From Sordaria brevicollis (taxonomy: Eukaryota; Ascomycota; Sordariomycetes; Sordariales; Sordariaceae), in assembly GCA_033439795.1 (NCBI GenBank), contig JAUTDP010000001.1:4464001-4528000 (forward strand): 64,000 nucleotides of DNA, given 5' to 3'. The position numbers were made by a program, and so were the translations under genes. The notes beneath the pieces are model-generated. The model was given only the letters and a program-made list of their open reading frames with translations. It was not told the DNA's origin and made no database searches. Positions 34,801 to 45,289 of the stretch are shown one piece after another; the first letter of the stretch is position 1; every line of letters begins with the position of its first letter.

Positions 34801-35327
34801 AAGGGAATTAGCTAATCCTATTTAACGATAGTAATAATAGTAGTAGTAATAAGGAGGAGGAGGAGGAAGCTCGCCTTGCCCCCTAAATTCTATTAATTAT
34901 TAGTAGGAAATAGGTTATTCTTAATAGTATTATAAATATTCGTTATAAGCGCGGTAATTTAATTAACTATTTAGTAATAATGCTACGTATAGTTGGTAAT
35001 TTATTAGAGTTAGAATTATTTGTTGAGTTTATTATTAGATTTGCTGCTTTCGAGAAGGAAGTAAAAGAAGTAAAGGAGAGGAAGGAGAAGGAGGAGAGGT
35101 TAGCTAAATTGGGTATAGCGGGATTTATAATAGTATAATTGAAGGAGTTTTATAAAAATAGGAAGTTAGATATTTAATAGAGATATATTAACGGATTTAG
35201 TATATTTACTTTAGTTAAATTATTATAAGATTTATCAACTTTGGCTTTATTACGTTATATTGTATTGTTGTGAAAACTGGCTATTGTATGGGGTATGGGT
35301 AGTTTTATAGGTAAAAGTAGTATAGAT

Positions 35328-35432
35328 TGTCCTAGATTTACTGCTGTCTTAGAATTTTTATGCCCACTCTTTGTAAGAGAGTGGGTGTTGCTTGGCCATA
35401 TAGATTATATAAGCTAACCTCATACCCACGGG
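35328..35432 (-). repeat. right 105-bp terminal inverted repeat
   Basis: Inverted partner of 32085-32189, with the same internal hairpin at about 35363-35385. It is followed by the TA duplication. Confidence 0.9.
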
Positions 35433-35434
35433 TA

Positions 35435-37034
35435 GTACCTACTATTTCGACACCCATCTTCTTCGCAGCAAGCGGCGAGCTAGCGCAAACTTATTTTGCA
35501 CATGCAGGCGATAGATGATCATCGTTCCATTTCTGCCAGTAGAGCGTGGGTGATGGTTGCCCCAAAGACCAGAGAAACGTTCTCGTGCCCAAACTTTGTC
35601 GTACGACTCTCAACCTTTAATTCTTTCCACCGACGATCTTCACGGTCTCCTTTAAGAGGGGTGGTTTTTAAGCGCGAGTTACGAAATAATGGGCAAGCTT
35701 GAGCAAGCCCAACTTACTAACTTGACGTGTTCTCTTCGTCGATAGTCTCGGCGCGGAGATCGTCTCTGGTTTTTGCCAATTTCTTAACCCCGGACATATG
35801 GGAATGGGGCTTGCTATCGATCTCCCGGTTTAATGGATAAGAGCGAACACCGGCCGAGACCGATTTTAAGCCTCACATTTTGAAACAATTCCTACGATTA
35901 CGTAGCCACCACTCACGAAGCCTAGCTCCGCAGTTCACGATGCTTCACTTCCTCCAAAGAAGGAAATGTTCGGCGTTCGCTTAAGAGGCTTGACGGCAAT
36001 GACAGTAATAGCAGATGACTAGGTTACTATAGCTACGGGTATTGCTTGATTCTGTTCATAACGACATTCTCTCACCACTTCATTATCTTGAGTCTTATGG
36101 CCGATGTGTATCAATACTTTCCCAAACTCTATCTCGAATCTCCGCCACCGACCATAAACAGCCCCTCCCAAATCCAGCATATCTATTGCAACATAAGAAA
36201 CACGATCGCTTTGCAATTAGCAGGCCTACTTAGGTTTCTAGTAGCTTTTATCATATCTTCTCGTCTTTGAAGCATATACCAAATAACAGGTGAGCACCGC
36301 TTAAGACAGTCAACACTTATTAACAGGGCTGAAATGATCAGCGGCTATGATAATAAGACGTTGCAATCAGGCAATCTCGTGGTCAGTTTTGGCACACATA
36401 GAAAACATACACCATAACTGTAGCCATAAGAATAAGTTGCCCTTCTTTGCATTAAACTGAAACTTTCCCAAGCATTAGAAGCTTTAATTCCATGCTCATG
36501 AACAGCCTAGTATTGAACAGCAAGGTGATATATATGCCGTACTTCGGCGACCAGGCGGTTCAACGATAGGAGTCAAGTTAGCACCAGACACCCATACAGG
36601 ATGAGGCTGCTCAGAATTCTTGCGAGATGATTCCTCGCGCCCAAAAGTTTGGACGGAAAGGGTTGTCGAGCATTGGCTCTATCAATAGCATCGAGCAAGT
36701 CCGCAAAGACGACGAAAGGCTTGGGGACGGACGGCACCGGACCGGCCCCACCTTCTTCTTTCAGAGTTGTGACGAGATGTGACTGGTTGAACGAGACACT
36801 TGTATAATCAAGATTCAACATAGAGAACCGAGCGCCTGTGTATATGCTATGGCTGGTTTGAATAGGATGCGGGAGACTATTTTTACTATACCTTTAGGAT
36901 GCGGAATGGAGGTTTTAACACGTTCATTCCGCTGCGCTGGTGTTCGAATGGCAAAAGCACACGAGAGAACAAGCAAAAGACAGAAAATAATGAAATAAAA
37001 AATAAAAATCGAACTGACTCGTTCAACAGACAAA
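35435..37034. other. intergenic region right of the transposon
   Basis: About 1.6 kb of ordinary base composition with no recognised gene. A minus-strand frame at 36573-36821 could encode 82 residues but has no known domain and is not supported by context. Confidence 0.4.
37004..37008 (-). terminator. RNA polymerase III T-run after tRNA-Gly
   Basis: Five T on the minus strand, about 27 nt beyond the tRNA 3' end. It is the first run of at least four T downstream, so it is the probable Pol III stop. Confidence 0.5.
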
Positions 37035-37105
37035 TGCGCCAGCCGCGAATCGAACGCGGGGCCCATCGATGGCAACGATGGATTTTACCACTAAACCACT
37101 GGCGC
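37035..37105 (-). tRNA. tRNA-Gly(GCC): tRNA-Gly (anticodon GCC)
   Basis: 71 nt, no intron. The acceptor stem pairs GCGCCAG with CTGGCGC, with A as discriminator base. The D arm contains the A-box-like TGGTTTAGTGG. The anticodon loop carries GCC between ATCGT and ATCGAT arms. The T arm contains CGCGTTCGATTCGCG, which includes the B box. Length and loops are normal for a eukaryotic glycine tRNA. Confidence 0.95.
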
Positions 37106-38661
37106 TTTTTGTGATCGTTCTGGATTCCATGCGGATAGTATCCTCTTGAAGTCAAGGTTGGTTGCGCAAGTACCAGAAAGGACATCTCAAGTAAGTTATC
37201 ATGATGACTTGAACACATTTGGAGTTCCGGAGGGCTTCCTGCCGTACCAGGACCTTAGTCAAGATACCTTAACAATTCTGCGTGTGAGCATCCCACTTGC
37301 CAAAGATGAGCAGCTTGGCGAATGAGGAACAGGAAGACGGAGGGGAAGCTTGGTTCCGATCTGAAGCGAAGTTGCCAGTTCCATTCTTTATGGGAAACTG
37401 GAACCATGCACATTGGTAGGTAAATATCTCTTGTGACACGGCAACTGCCCATATGCATTTCAGCACATCATCCCCGTCCACGCCCGTCGGTTGAGAAGGT
37501 AATATCTAGTACAAAACCCGACAGATTCCAAAAATGAAGAAACAGCATCGTACAACTCGAAGCACGTGAATTTGTCAATCATGGCACAACACACGATCAG
37601 AAGCCCACCTTCAGCTCGCGTGGTTTAAGCTAGGGAGCCGTTATCAGCGGCTATCAATGCTCCGCTAGCAGTTTCAGGTTAGCGGCTTGGCTGGCCGCTG
37701 GCCAAGGTGAGGGGAGGCGCAGAGCAAGGGTTGTCACGAGTGTTTTTTACTTCGAAGACGGTGGAGCACGAGGAACACACGACAGAAAGTCACAACCACC
37801 AAAAACCCTGAAAAGCTGTCATTTCCAGGCAGGGTCAGCCTTGGAGATCGTTGGAACACCGGCTCCCCTCTGCTCCCTCGCTAGCGACTGCAGATCTCGA
37901 GAAATTGGAGACCCAAGGGTTTCCCGCTTTCTTGTTTCAGCCCTCCATCCCCTCCTTCAACCAGCACAAGTTAGCAGCCGTTTCCACTGCCACCCACCAC
38001 CACCACCTTCAAACATCCAATATCCAAGTTTGGCTCGAGATACCGACCTCAACGGACTCAATTTCCATTCGATCCCATTTGCCTTGCGGGAGCAGCTGCT
38101 ATTGTGTAGCATCCGACAGCCGGTCATAGTGCATCATCGAGCACATCATCGAATCACATCCGGCCAAATCCCCGAACGACCGAAGCTTCGAACCGACCGA
38201 CCGACCGGCCACGGACCAACCGATTGACTTGATTGAACGGCACACCAACCATACGTCGTCTTCACATACTGGCTACCTACGCGAGACGCGCTCCGTGAAA
38301 AGAAGAATACCCTCTTGGGAGCTCTGTTGAAAGACAAGCTCCAGCTGATAGACTCGGTCTACAGAAGGTCTTCCAGATATCGACTTTGGCAGGCACCGTC
38401 TTCCAACCAACCCCGCGACGTCAAGGCCTTGGCCACAGTGTGCTCCGTGGTCTTGCGTGCTTGTCAATCCTTGCTCGTGTGTCACTTCCGGGTACACGAA
38501 TTGGCCTTGGTTGCATCATCGACCACATCCAAGGAAGCCTCTTCGTCACTGCGACAGCTCGTCGAACTTCTCGACAGGTTCTCAACTCCGACGCGCCCTC
38601 TTATTTCAACAGTCGATAGTCAGTTTCGGCAGCGGGCGGACAACCATCGCCCGCCGCGACC
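37106..38661. promoter_or_regulatory. promoter and 5' leader region of ICE2
   Basis: No gene is supported. The part from about 37.85 kb on is pyrimidine- and CA-rich with several short upstream frames, typical of a long fungal 5' leader. A cluster of GCGGC/GCCGC half-sites lies at 37640-37710. Confidence 0.4.
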
Positions 38662-40032
38662 ATGTGGCTCATCAGCGCCTCCACGAGCGCCATCTATCTC
38701 CTCAGTATTGTGCTTCTAATACCCATCGCCTTTGATGTTGGCGGTCGCGATGCAGGTCTAGCCTACTCGCTATCTCTCTTCATCTTCTACCTTATCTACA
38801 GCACCAGTAAGCTCCTCACGCCCGAGAGGTCACGAGTCCGCTGGTTCTTCACTAGCAGTGTCGGCTTGTCGCAATGGATCATCATTCCGGCCCTGCTCAT
38901 CTGGTCTCTGAATAGGTTTTCGGTGGATGCTGAGAATGCTGGCTGGGTATCGCGCGCCTTCTCCCACGTCACTGCGGATCACAAACCCAGCACTTGGGGC
39001 GAGTACTTCTTTGGCCAGCATGGGTTCGTTGAGAATGTTGCTTTGGGAGCTTGGGACAAGACGCTGAGCTACTCGAGCCCTGTCTTCCAACTGCTGGAGG
39101 GTTTCTGCACTCTCTTGGTGATACAGACTGCTGGGCGTGTTGCAAGGTGGCTCGTTACCCGCGGTGGCGGCGATACATGGATGGTAAGCTTCTAGACTTG
39201 CTTCTCCTTCACAGTATTCTTACTAACGAGCTGTTTCCAGATTTTCCTCCTTGCCTTTTCTGGTTCCATCATCTCCAGTGCCATTTACTTTCTCTGGAGG
39301 GTTGCGCGTTTCCCCGAAATCAACACCATCGATGCCACTCTCATTGGCGCTACAATGACCTCGGCCGTCTTTTTGGGCGCATATGGAATTGGTAGCGGGC
39401 GCGGCAACGCCGTGGAGTCATCTCTCCTCTTCGCCTACATCGTCCTCTGTGTCTATCAGATCTTCACCGATTATCAGCCGTCCGCCGAAGCTGTCGCTGC
39501 TGCCGAGCAAGCGGCCTCGCTTCAGCCTGACTTTCCGCCTCTGCCTCCCATCATCATGGCGTCTTATTCAACCTTGATGCACGTTCTCAGCAGCCTGCCT
39601 GAGGTTTTTAACACCTCTTTCCAGTTCCTCTACGCTGCGTTCCAGACCATCACACCGAGCGTCATCATCTCGCTGACCTACCGGATTATCGTCTTCTACT
39701 GCGCCACGCGCATTATCCCAGCCGTTCGGGAGCTCGGCGCCCGAGCTCTGATGGATGAACCAAGCTTGCTGGAAGAAACTGACGGGGCTAACCGCCTCGT
39801 AGGCTTCCTCAGCTGGTTCTCTCCCTCGATCCTCATTGCCGTATACACCAGCTTATTGCTCCAGCATTTCAGCGTATCCAACAATGGCGACGATATCGGG
39901 TGGACCCTACGCGCTGGTGATGCCGGTGGAAACCCGTGGCGCTGGGTCAATGTTGCTGCCACTATGGTTCTCTACGCTATCGAGCTTTATCTCGGAGAGA
40001 GAAACGAAGGAATGCACTGGAGAGCCGACTGA
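38662..40032 (+). CDS. ice2: ICE2 family ER membrane protein
   Basis: Ice2 is a multi-spanning ER protein that affects cortical ER inheritance and ER membrane growth in yeast. Two exons, 38662-39183 and 39241-40032, give 437 residues; the intron has GTAAGC, an ACTAAC branch site and a TTCCAG acceptor, and both exons are whole numbers of codons. At least eight hydrophobic helices are visible, the first near residues 5-25. Family blocks include the early FYLIYSTSKLLTPERSR segment, the GRGNAVESSLLFAYIVLCVYQIFTDY region and a C-terminal NPWRWVNVAATMVLYAIELYLG. Identification is from the order and spacing of these blocks as remembered. Confidence 0.85.
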
Positions 40033-40777
40033 AGGAATTTTGGAGTCCGCGTCAGTGCCGCACATTACAGGCGCGAATCCACAACATTCCCGTGTCGGCT
40101 ACAGACATGTAGAGCAACTGGTGGCTATAAACAAGGCCGCCCAGGAACGGGGCTTTATCCCGAAAGCACTTGTTACGGGGTTCGCTCCCATAACCAACAA
40201 TCACCAATTTCTCGAGGACGGACGAACAAATCGAATGTATGGGGAAGTTCCACGAGGAAGATGAAGACATGATACCCATTGGTCGCAGGAGAAGGTTGAA
40301 AGGTGGACAAGAGCAAACAGACAGGGAAAACGAAATGCGCTCATTGCTAGGGTAAAATGAAGGGACAGACAGAGAGACAAGACCAGACGGACATGCAGCA
40401 GATGAGCAGAGAAAAGAGCAAGCTTGATGACAGACGGCGCTGGAATAGGCCGGCACAAAATGAGAGCTAGAGCCACCCCAGACATCATCAGCTGTCGCTC
40501 ATATACGGGATGGAATGACGGGGTAGCATAAGACTATATATATCCATTAGCTAGAAGCATACCCGGTAGCCCAATTTTTATGAATATTATTTCCCACACG
40601 CGTTCAGAGCTGCTTGCCCATCATCTACTAACCGCCCCGTTAGGCCCTGCACATTCCACCTGAAAGGTTATTTTTGCGTGATGTCTTCTCTAATTTCTAG
40701 CTCTTGAACGCGAACTTTCCTCTGTACACTCTTTAATTACTATGTACTACAATCAAGCTGAGCTGATTGGGTTTTAT
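40033..40777. other. convergent 3' spacer between ICE2 and ZW10/Dsl1
   Basis: Holds both 3' untranslated regions. Short frames on both strands overlap and have no domain. No gene is supported. Confidence 0.5.
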
Positions 40778-43674
40778 TTACCCAAGAGGATTCGGCTTCG
40801 CCCTTATCTCCCTAATCACCTCCCTCGTCCTCGGATTATCCTCAAAGCTGAGGTTGACCAAATCCACCACCTCGTCCGCAGAGAAGTACAAGCTCAGCTC
40901 GCTTTCCAGCCAGAGATACCTGACATCCTTCAGGTTGCTCTGCAGCACTTCCGAGAGGTACTTGAGACGCAACCACGAACCAGCGTACTGCGCCGTTGTG
41001 GGTACTTCATTCTCAACCTCACCACTGGATTCGACCCCTTGGGAAAACCGGCTGGGCAGGAATAAATCGTCTAGAGCCGTGACAGAAGCGATGTGGTTGG
41101 CAATGTTGTAAGCCTCGTCCTGGCCGATACCCGGAAGATCCATGACGTCGCCGATGATCTTGTTGGCGACGGCGTCGACGAGCGAGCCGACGGCTTGTTG
41201 CCATGCTGAGCGTGAGAGGATAGATTCCCATGCGATGGCCAGAGAGCGCACGCGGGCGACGGCGGCGGAGACGCAGGATTCGGTGTCGTCTTGTTGGATG
41301 AGGTTTTGCTCTCCTGAAAGTGAGGGTCGGTTGTTAGTCACAGACAGATATGATAGGGGTATGAGGTAGCTTTTTGATTTGAATATGGCGGGAAACTTAC
41401 CACCTAGGAGATCCCGGAGCACGGTCTTTTGGATGCTCATCTCGTTTCTGTACGCACGGTTCGCAAAGCTTTGCATTGACTTGATGTCGTTGTCCAGTCT
41501 TAGCATCGTTCGCGCCCGTGTGCCGATGTTGTCCCTCTTCGCCCACTCCTCGGCGAACTCAGTCAGTCGCTCCGATAGGTAGGTGGCGTCGTTGTAGAGA
41601 AACCTGTGGTATCGTTAGTATCCTGGTTTAACATGTGAGGAGCTGCATTTATGTACTCACATGTTTCCGCCAACATCCGGCGCGTAATAGCGAGGGGCAA
41701 CGGCACGGAACATGGCCAGCGCAAGAGTGGGAAGACCAAAGAGTCCGGCGGCGGCAGCAGCGACGGGGCTGTTGGCATAGTCGCCCTGTGTCAATGCCGC
41801 TCCGTCTTCAACAAGAGATGCTATCAGATCCAGAACAGGCTGTGGTAGAGATGAGATGCTGTAAGTCTCTTTGAAAGTCAACTCCCGTGTCTGTGGTTTC
41901 GACGAAGACGATGGAGCAGCCGGTGCTGGCTCGGGCACAGCATCGTCAATCTGAGCGTCATCACCCCAGCCCCAGGCCTCAGTGGGATCAACCTCCTCGT
42001 GCTTTTGCTTCTTTTGCTGAGGTTCCTCCGATTCCTCTGGTTCAGGATTCTCCTCACCCCAACCCCAGGCATCGGCCGCATCATCAATAACGTCGGCGGA
42101 TGGTTCGGTAGTCAGCTTCTTTGCAGCCGGCTTACTGGTCTGTTGTCCACCAGTCTCTTGCTCACCATCCGACCCCCATGCGTCCCAGCCACCATCGTCT
42201 TCAGCAACCGTGGCTCCATTGGCCGCCAGCTGCTGGCCCTCTGACTTTGAAACCACCTGTTTTTCTACCCTTTCGACCTGCTTCGATGCGCCCAGTCCCT
42301 GAGACAATTGTGTTCTTATTTGGTCCAGAGCAGCTTCTCTTCGTTTCGACAACCACACTCTAGGTGCACTTTCCGTCCACTCCTGCAGTTCATTGAGATG
42401 TGATAACCCTAGCGCTTTAAGAGTGGTACAGAAACCCTTTGTCGTAGATATTGTGGCCTGGAATCTATCCATTTCCTCAAGTGAGGATGGAACCGCCAAG
42501 TCAAGCCAAGTTTTCGTGATAGTCGGGATGAGACCTGATATCAAGACAGTTGAAATAGTCTCAACAAGGTCTGGCGGTAGCTTTTCGACCAAGAAGGCCA
42601 AGACCTGTGCTAAGTCTCGGAACACAGCCTCAATAGACTGATCTGAAGTGCCTCCCAACTCCAAGGTATTCTCATTAATTCTGACGCTCGGCAAATTTTC
42701 TTGCTTAATGTCGAGTCTAGGAGCAAGAATGGCCTTGTCGATATCGTGCCATAGTTGGGCTGCGCGTTGGTCGACTTCCTTGTATGCCTTGAGGCCAATC
42801 ACGGCATCAGATAGGCTCATGGCTTCGCCTACGATGGGTCAGGCCTTGTACGTCAACAGCTCATAGATAGGACAACTTACCCTCCTTGGTGTCGCTTATT
42901 GACACCTTATGACCCTCGATATCAACACGTATTAGGGTATTCCAGACATGATCGAAGACTTGGTGAACGTCCGACTTGAGTTCGAATGCCCTGATATCAA
43001 GGAGTTTGATAGCACGACAAGACTTGTTGACAGGAACAGCGTCGAGCTCTTTCCATGATCCTGGTGACAGCGTTAGCAACCAGCTTAGTCATTTTTTGAA
43101 GCATTGTAGCTCACGTTCAAGAAGATGTAAAGCATCGAGAATGCGTCGTTCGTCACGCGCTTGCTCAACTTGGTCGAGGATTTGGTTAACCGCCTTGATT
43201 CCCCTCAATGCGTTTCTCAGTTGCGTGTTGTAGTCTAACTCGCGGGCGATGAAGGCAACACGTGCTTCGGCCTCTTCAATGGCTTTCCCTGATGCCTGTG
43301 GCGCTTCCGACTGTTTCAGGATATCGTTCGCTAGAGCTTTCGACCGGATAATATCGTCTTGAACCGATTGGGCGTTTGTTTTCCATGTTCGAACATCATC
43401 GGCAGTTTCTTCGTTGATGATATGTATCTCGGCCTAGAAACAAGATGTAAAGCCTCAGCAAAGGGGTTTCTGTTATAGGTGTCGATCGAGAAGTGGTAGT
43501 TGGTACCTGGAGCTTGGACTTTGCGCTGGCGAGTGCTTCGATTGCTGCTGGAAGCGCATCTGAGTCCACGGCCAAGGACGAAACCGACTCTTCTGGAAAT
43601 GCCCCTTCAACAGAGAAGTCCACGAGGGCCTGCGCAATCTGGCCAGCCGGCGAGTCTGGCGTCGCAACGGCCAT
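40778..43674 (-). CDS. ZW10/Dsl1-type vesicle tether subunit
   Basis: Six exons, 43674-43507, 43433-43115, 43060-42881, 42828-41661, 41603-41401 and 41313-40778, give 857 residues; all phases agree. ZW10-family proteins tether Golgi-derived COPI vesicles at the ER (Dsl1 in yeast, ZW10 of the NRZ complex in animals). The N-terminal ~220 residues are long helices, as in Dsl1/ZW10. The middle, about residues 420-530, is acidic and holds three Trp motifs: GGWDAWG, DAWGWGEE and EAWGWGDD. Yeast Dsl1 has an acidic lasso with Trp motifs in the same place that bind COPI coat subunits. The C-terminal half is helical, with ARTMLRLDNDIKSMQ and SELSLYFSADEVVDLVNLSFEDNPRTREVI. Assignment to this family is confident; choosing Dsl1 over a kinetochore role is inference. 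Confidence 0.85.
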
Positions 43675-45289
43675 GTTGTCCTGAGATGTTGGCTTGGATC
43701 GTATATGTGGCTCGCGGTCGGGATGTGTAAGCCGAAAGGCGGCGATCTGAGGCCGGGTAGACTGTCTAAGGGAGCCTTGGTGTCATATGCGAACTACCTC
43801 TAGGTATGTACTGCTATTTGGTACGTCGCAGTTGTCGTGAACTTTGTTGGTTGGTGTTGACAAGTAAGTTGCCGCCAGCGGACTTGGCTGTCGATAAGTT
43901 GAATCCCTAACAAATGATGACACCCACTGACAGCATTCCCTGTACGTATTGCCAAGCCTCTTGTTCTAGGGGAGATCATGTGGGGCGTGCTTGATGCGGC
44001 GCCAATCGGGGCCGGGCTGGCCGTCAAGGGACCTGAAAGCTCCCCCGGCCGTTGAGACGGAAGGTGAGAGCTGAGGGAGCTTCGGGCAGCTGCCGCTGAC
44101 GGGATTCCAGTGGTGATGGTCCACGGCGCCGCTGGTGTAACTTTGGTACCTAGAATTGTGGTTAGCGCCGGATGCCCCTCAAAGTGCAGGTGTGTTGTCT
44201 GTTTCTGTCTCCTCTGAACAACTTCCCTTGTGTGTTTCCTAAACCTCCATCTCGTGGAGCTACTGATTATATATATTTCCAATCTATTCCGGTTCACGGT
44301 GGTGAACTTGGAATTAGCTGACGGGAGGTGAGTTCATACCATGACCATAACTTTCGGAGCTTTCCCCACGGGGTCTGCTCCTCCACCCCTCCTTCCTTCC
44401 CGCTCAACAGAGGGACCTGCATCCAGGCCAGTTCAAGGAGGGGCAAACTTTCTCTGGTGGACTTCCTTTTCTGTCAACAACACGGACCGCAATCTGATAA
44501 CTTTTTCTTTCCTTTTCTATTTTAAAAGGTCCATCAACCCTGCGTCAACTATCCATACATCGGCTCCAGGCTGCTCAGTCGACGCTATATAGAGCAGCCA
44601 CGCCTTTCTGGTCATACTCGACTTGCAGCACTTTAAAGGCAGCCTGGCAAGCACCTCCATTCACTAGACAGTTGCACCGGTAAGAGCCTCTTGTACACTT
44701 CAAGTTCCCCTCGAGAGACACACTGCACCAATATTGTACATCCAGTGGTCAGCTCCTCCTTTACACATCTCTCTATAACAGCTTTGCTCCCTTTCAGTGC
44801 CCTCCCCAAATCCCTTCAGTTCTCTCTTCCTCTATATCACGTTATCTTACCTCACGCATCCCTCCTGCCCTCAAGGGCTTATGGCAAGATGCCATCCCTC
44901 AAGCGCTCAGCTATGCTCTTCGGAACTCTAGCAACGGGCAATGCCGTTGCCAACAAAGTCGACTCGCCGGGCAACCATGATACTTGCTCTGAGAATGCCA
45001 CATTGATGTCTTTCTATAACTCCTGGTACCTTCTTCCTTTTTATGGTGGTTGAGCACAGGGAGAACAGGAACCAGCGTGATGAGTCCCATATAACCCGCG
45101 GGATCTTTTTAAGATGTGCTGTTCATGGGTTCATGGAAAAGTAGCATTGTTACTGCACACGATTCTACCATGTCAACATTTTGGAAATTTCTTGTCGCAT
45201 TTTTACTATCCCCGATTTTAACTCATTGGTCATGGGCTAATCCTCTTTTCAGGAACGTTCAAGGCTCTTTGCCTACAATCACCAGCAAT
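43675..45289. promoter_or_regulatory. divergent promoter region and 5' leader of the M16 peptidase
   Basis: 1.6 kb between divergent genes. An intron 3' end (TTTTCAG, after a GCTAAT branch-like site) at about 45240-45251 lies just before the peptidase ATG, suggesting an intron in the 5' leader. A short frame at 44889-45053 starts MPSLKRSAMLFGTLATGNAVA, which looks like a secretion signal; it may be an upstream frame or part of a separate small gene. Confidence 0.45.

Larger units (their letters stand above)
32083..35434. mobile_element. RIP-degraded Fot1/pogo-like DNA transposon with TA target duplication
   Basis: The element spans 32085-35432 (3,348 bp) between TA dinucleotides at 32083-32084 and 35433-35434. 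Its ends are 105-bp inverted repeats starting CCCGTGGGT. The interior (about 32.2-35.2 kb) is extremely AT-rich and almost free of CpA and TpG while CpG survives, the mark of RIP. On the plus strand one reading frame still shows a DDE transposase: D in LLIIDSF (33609-33611) and D in the P-I-D of a degraded LQPLD motif (33717-33719), 35 codons apart as in the Fot1/pogo DD35D group. Next comes ISIF--LK, then a charged Glu/Arg/Lys-rich tail. Stops in this frame are TAA, TAG or TGA one transition from Gln, Arg or Trp. The element is dead. Confidence 0.9.

Noticed and set aside
37841..38227. Overlapping frames upstream of ICE2
   Set aside because: Pro/His/Ser-rich low-complexity frames in two phases, consistent with a 5' leader rather than a gene.
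45116..45289. Upstream start for the M16 peptidase
   Set aside because: It begins on a non-ATG codon, and the segment looks like the 3' part of an intron ending TTTTCAG. The ATG at 45290 gives a family-like N-terminus.
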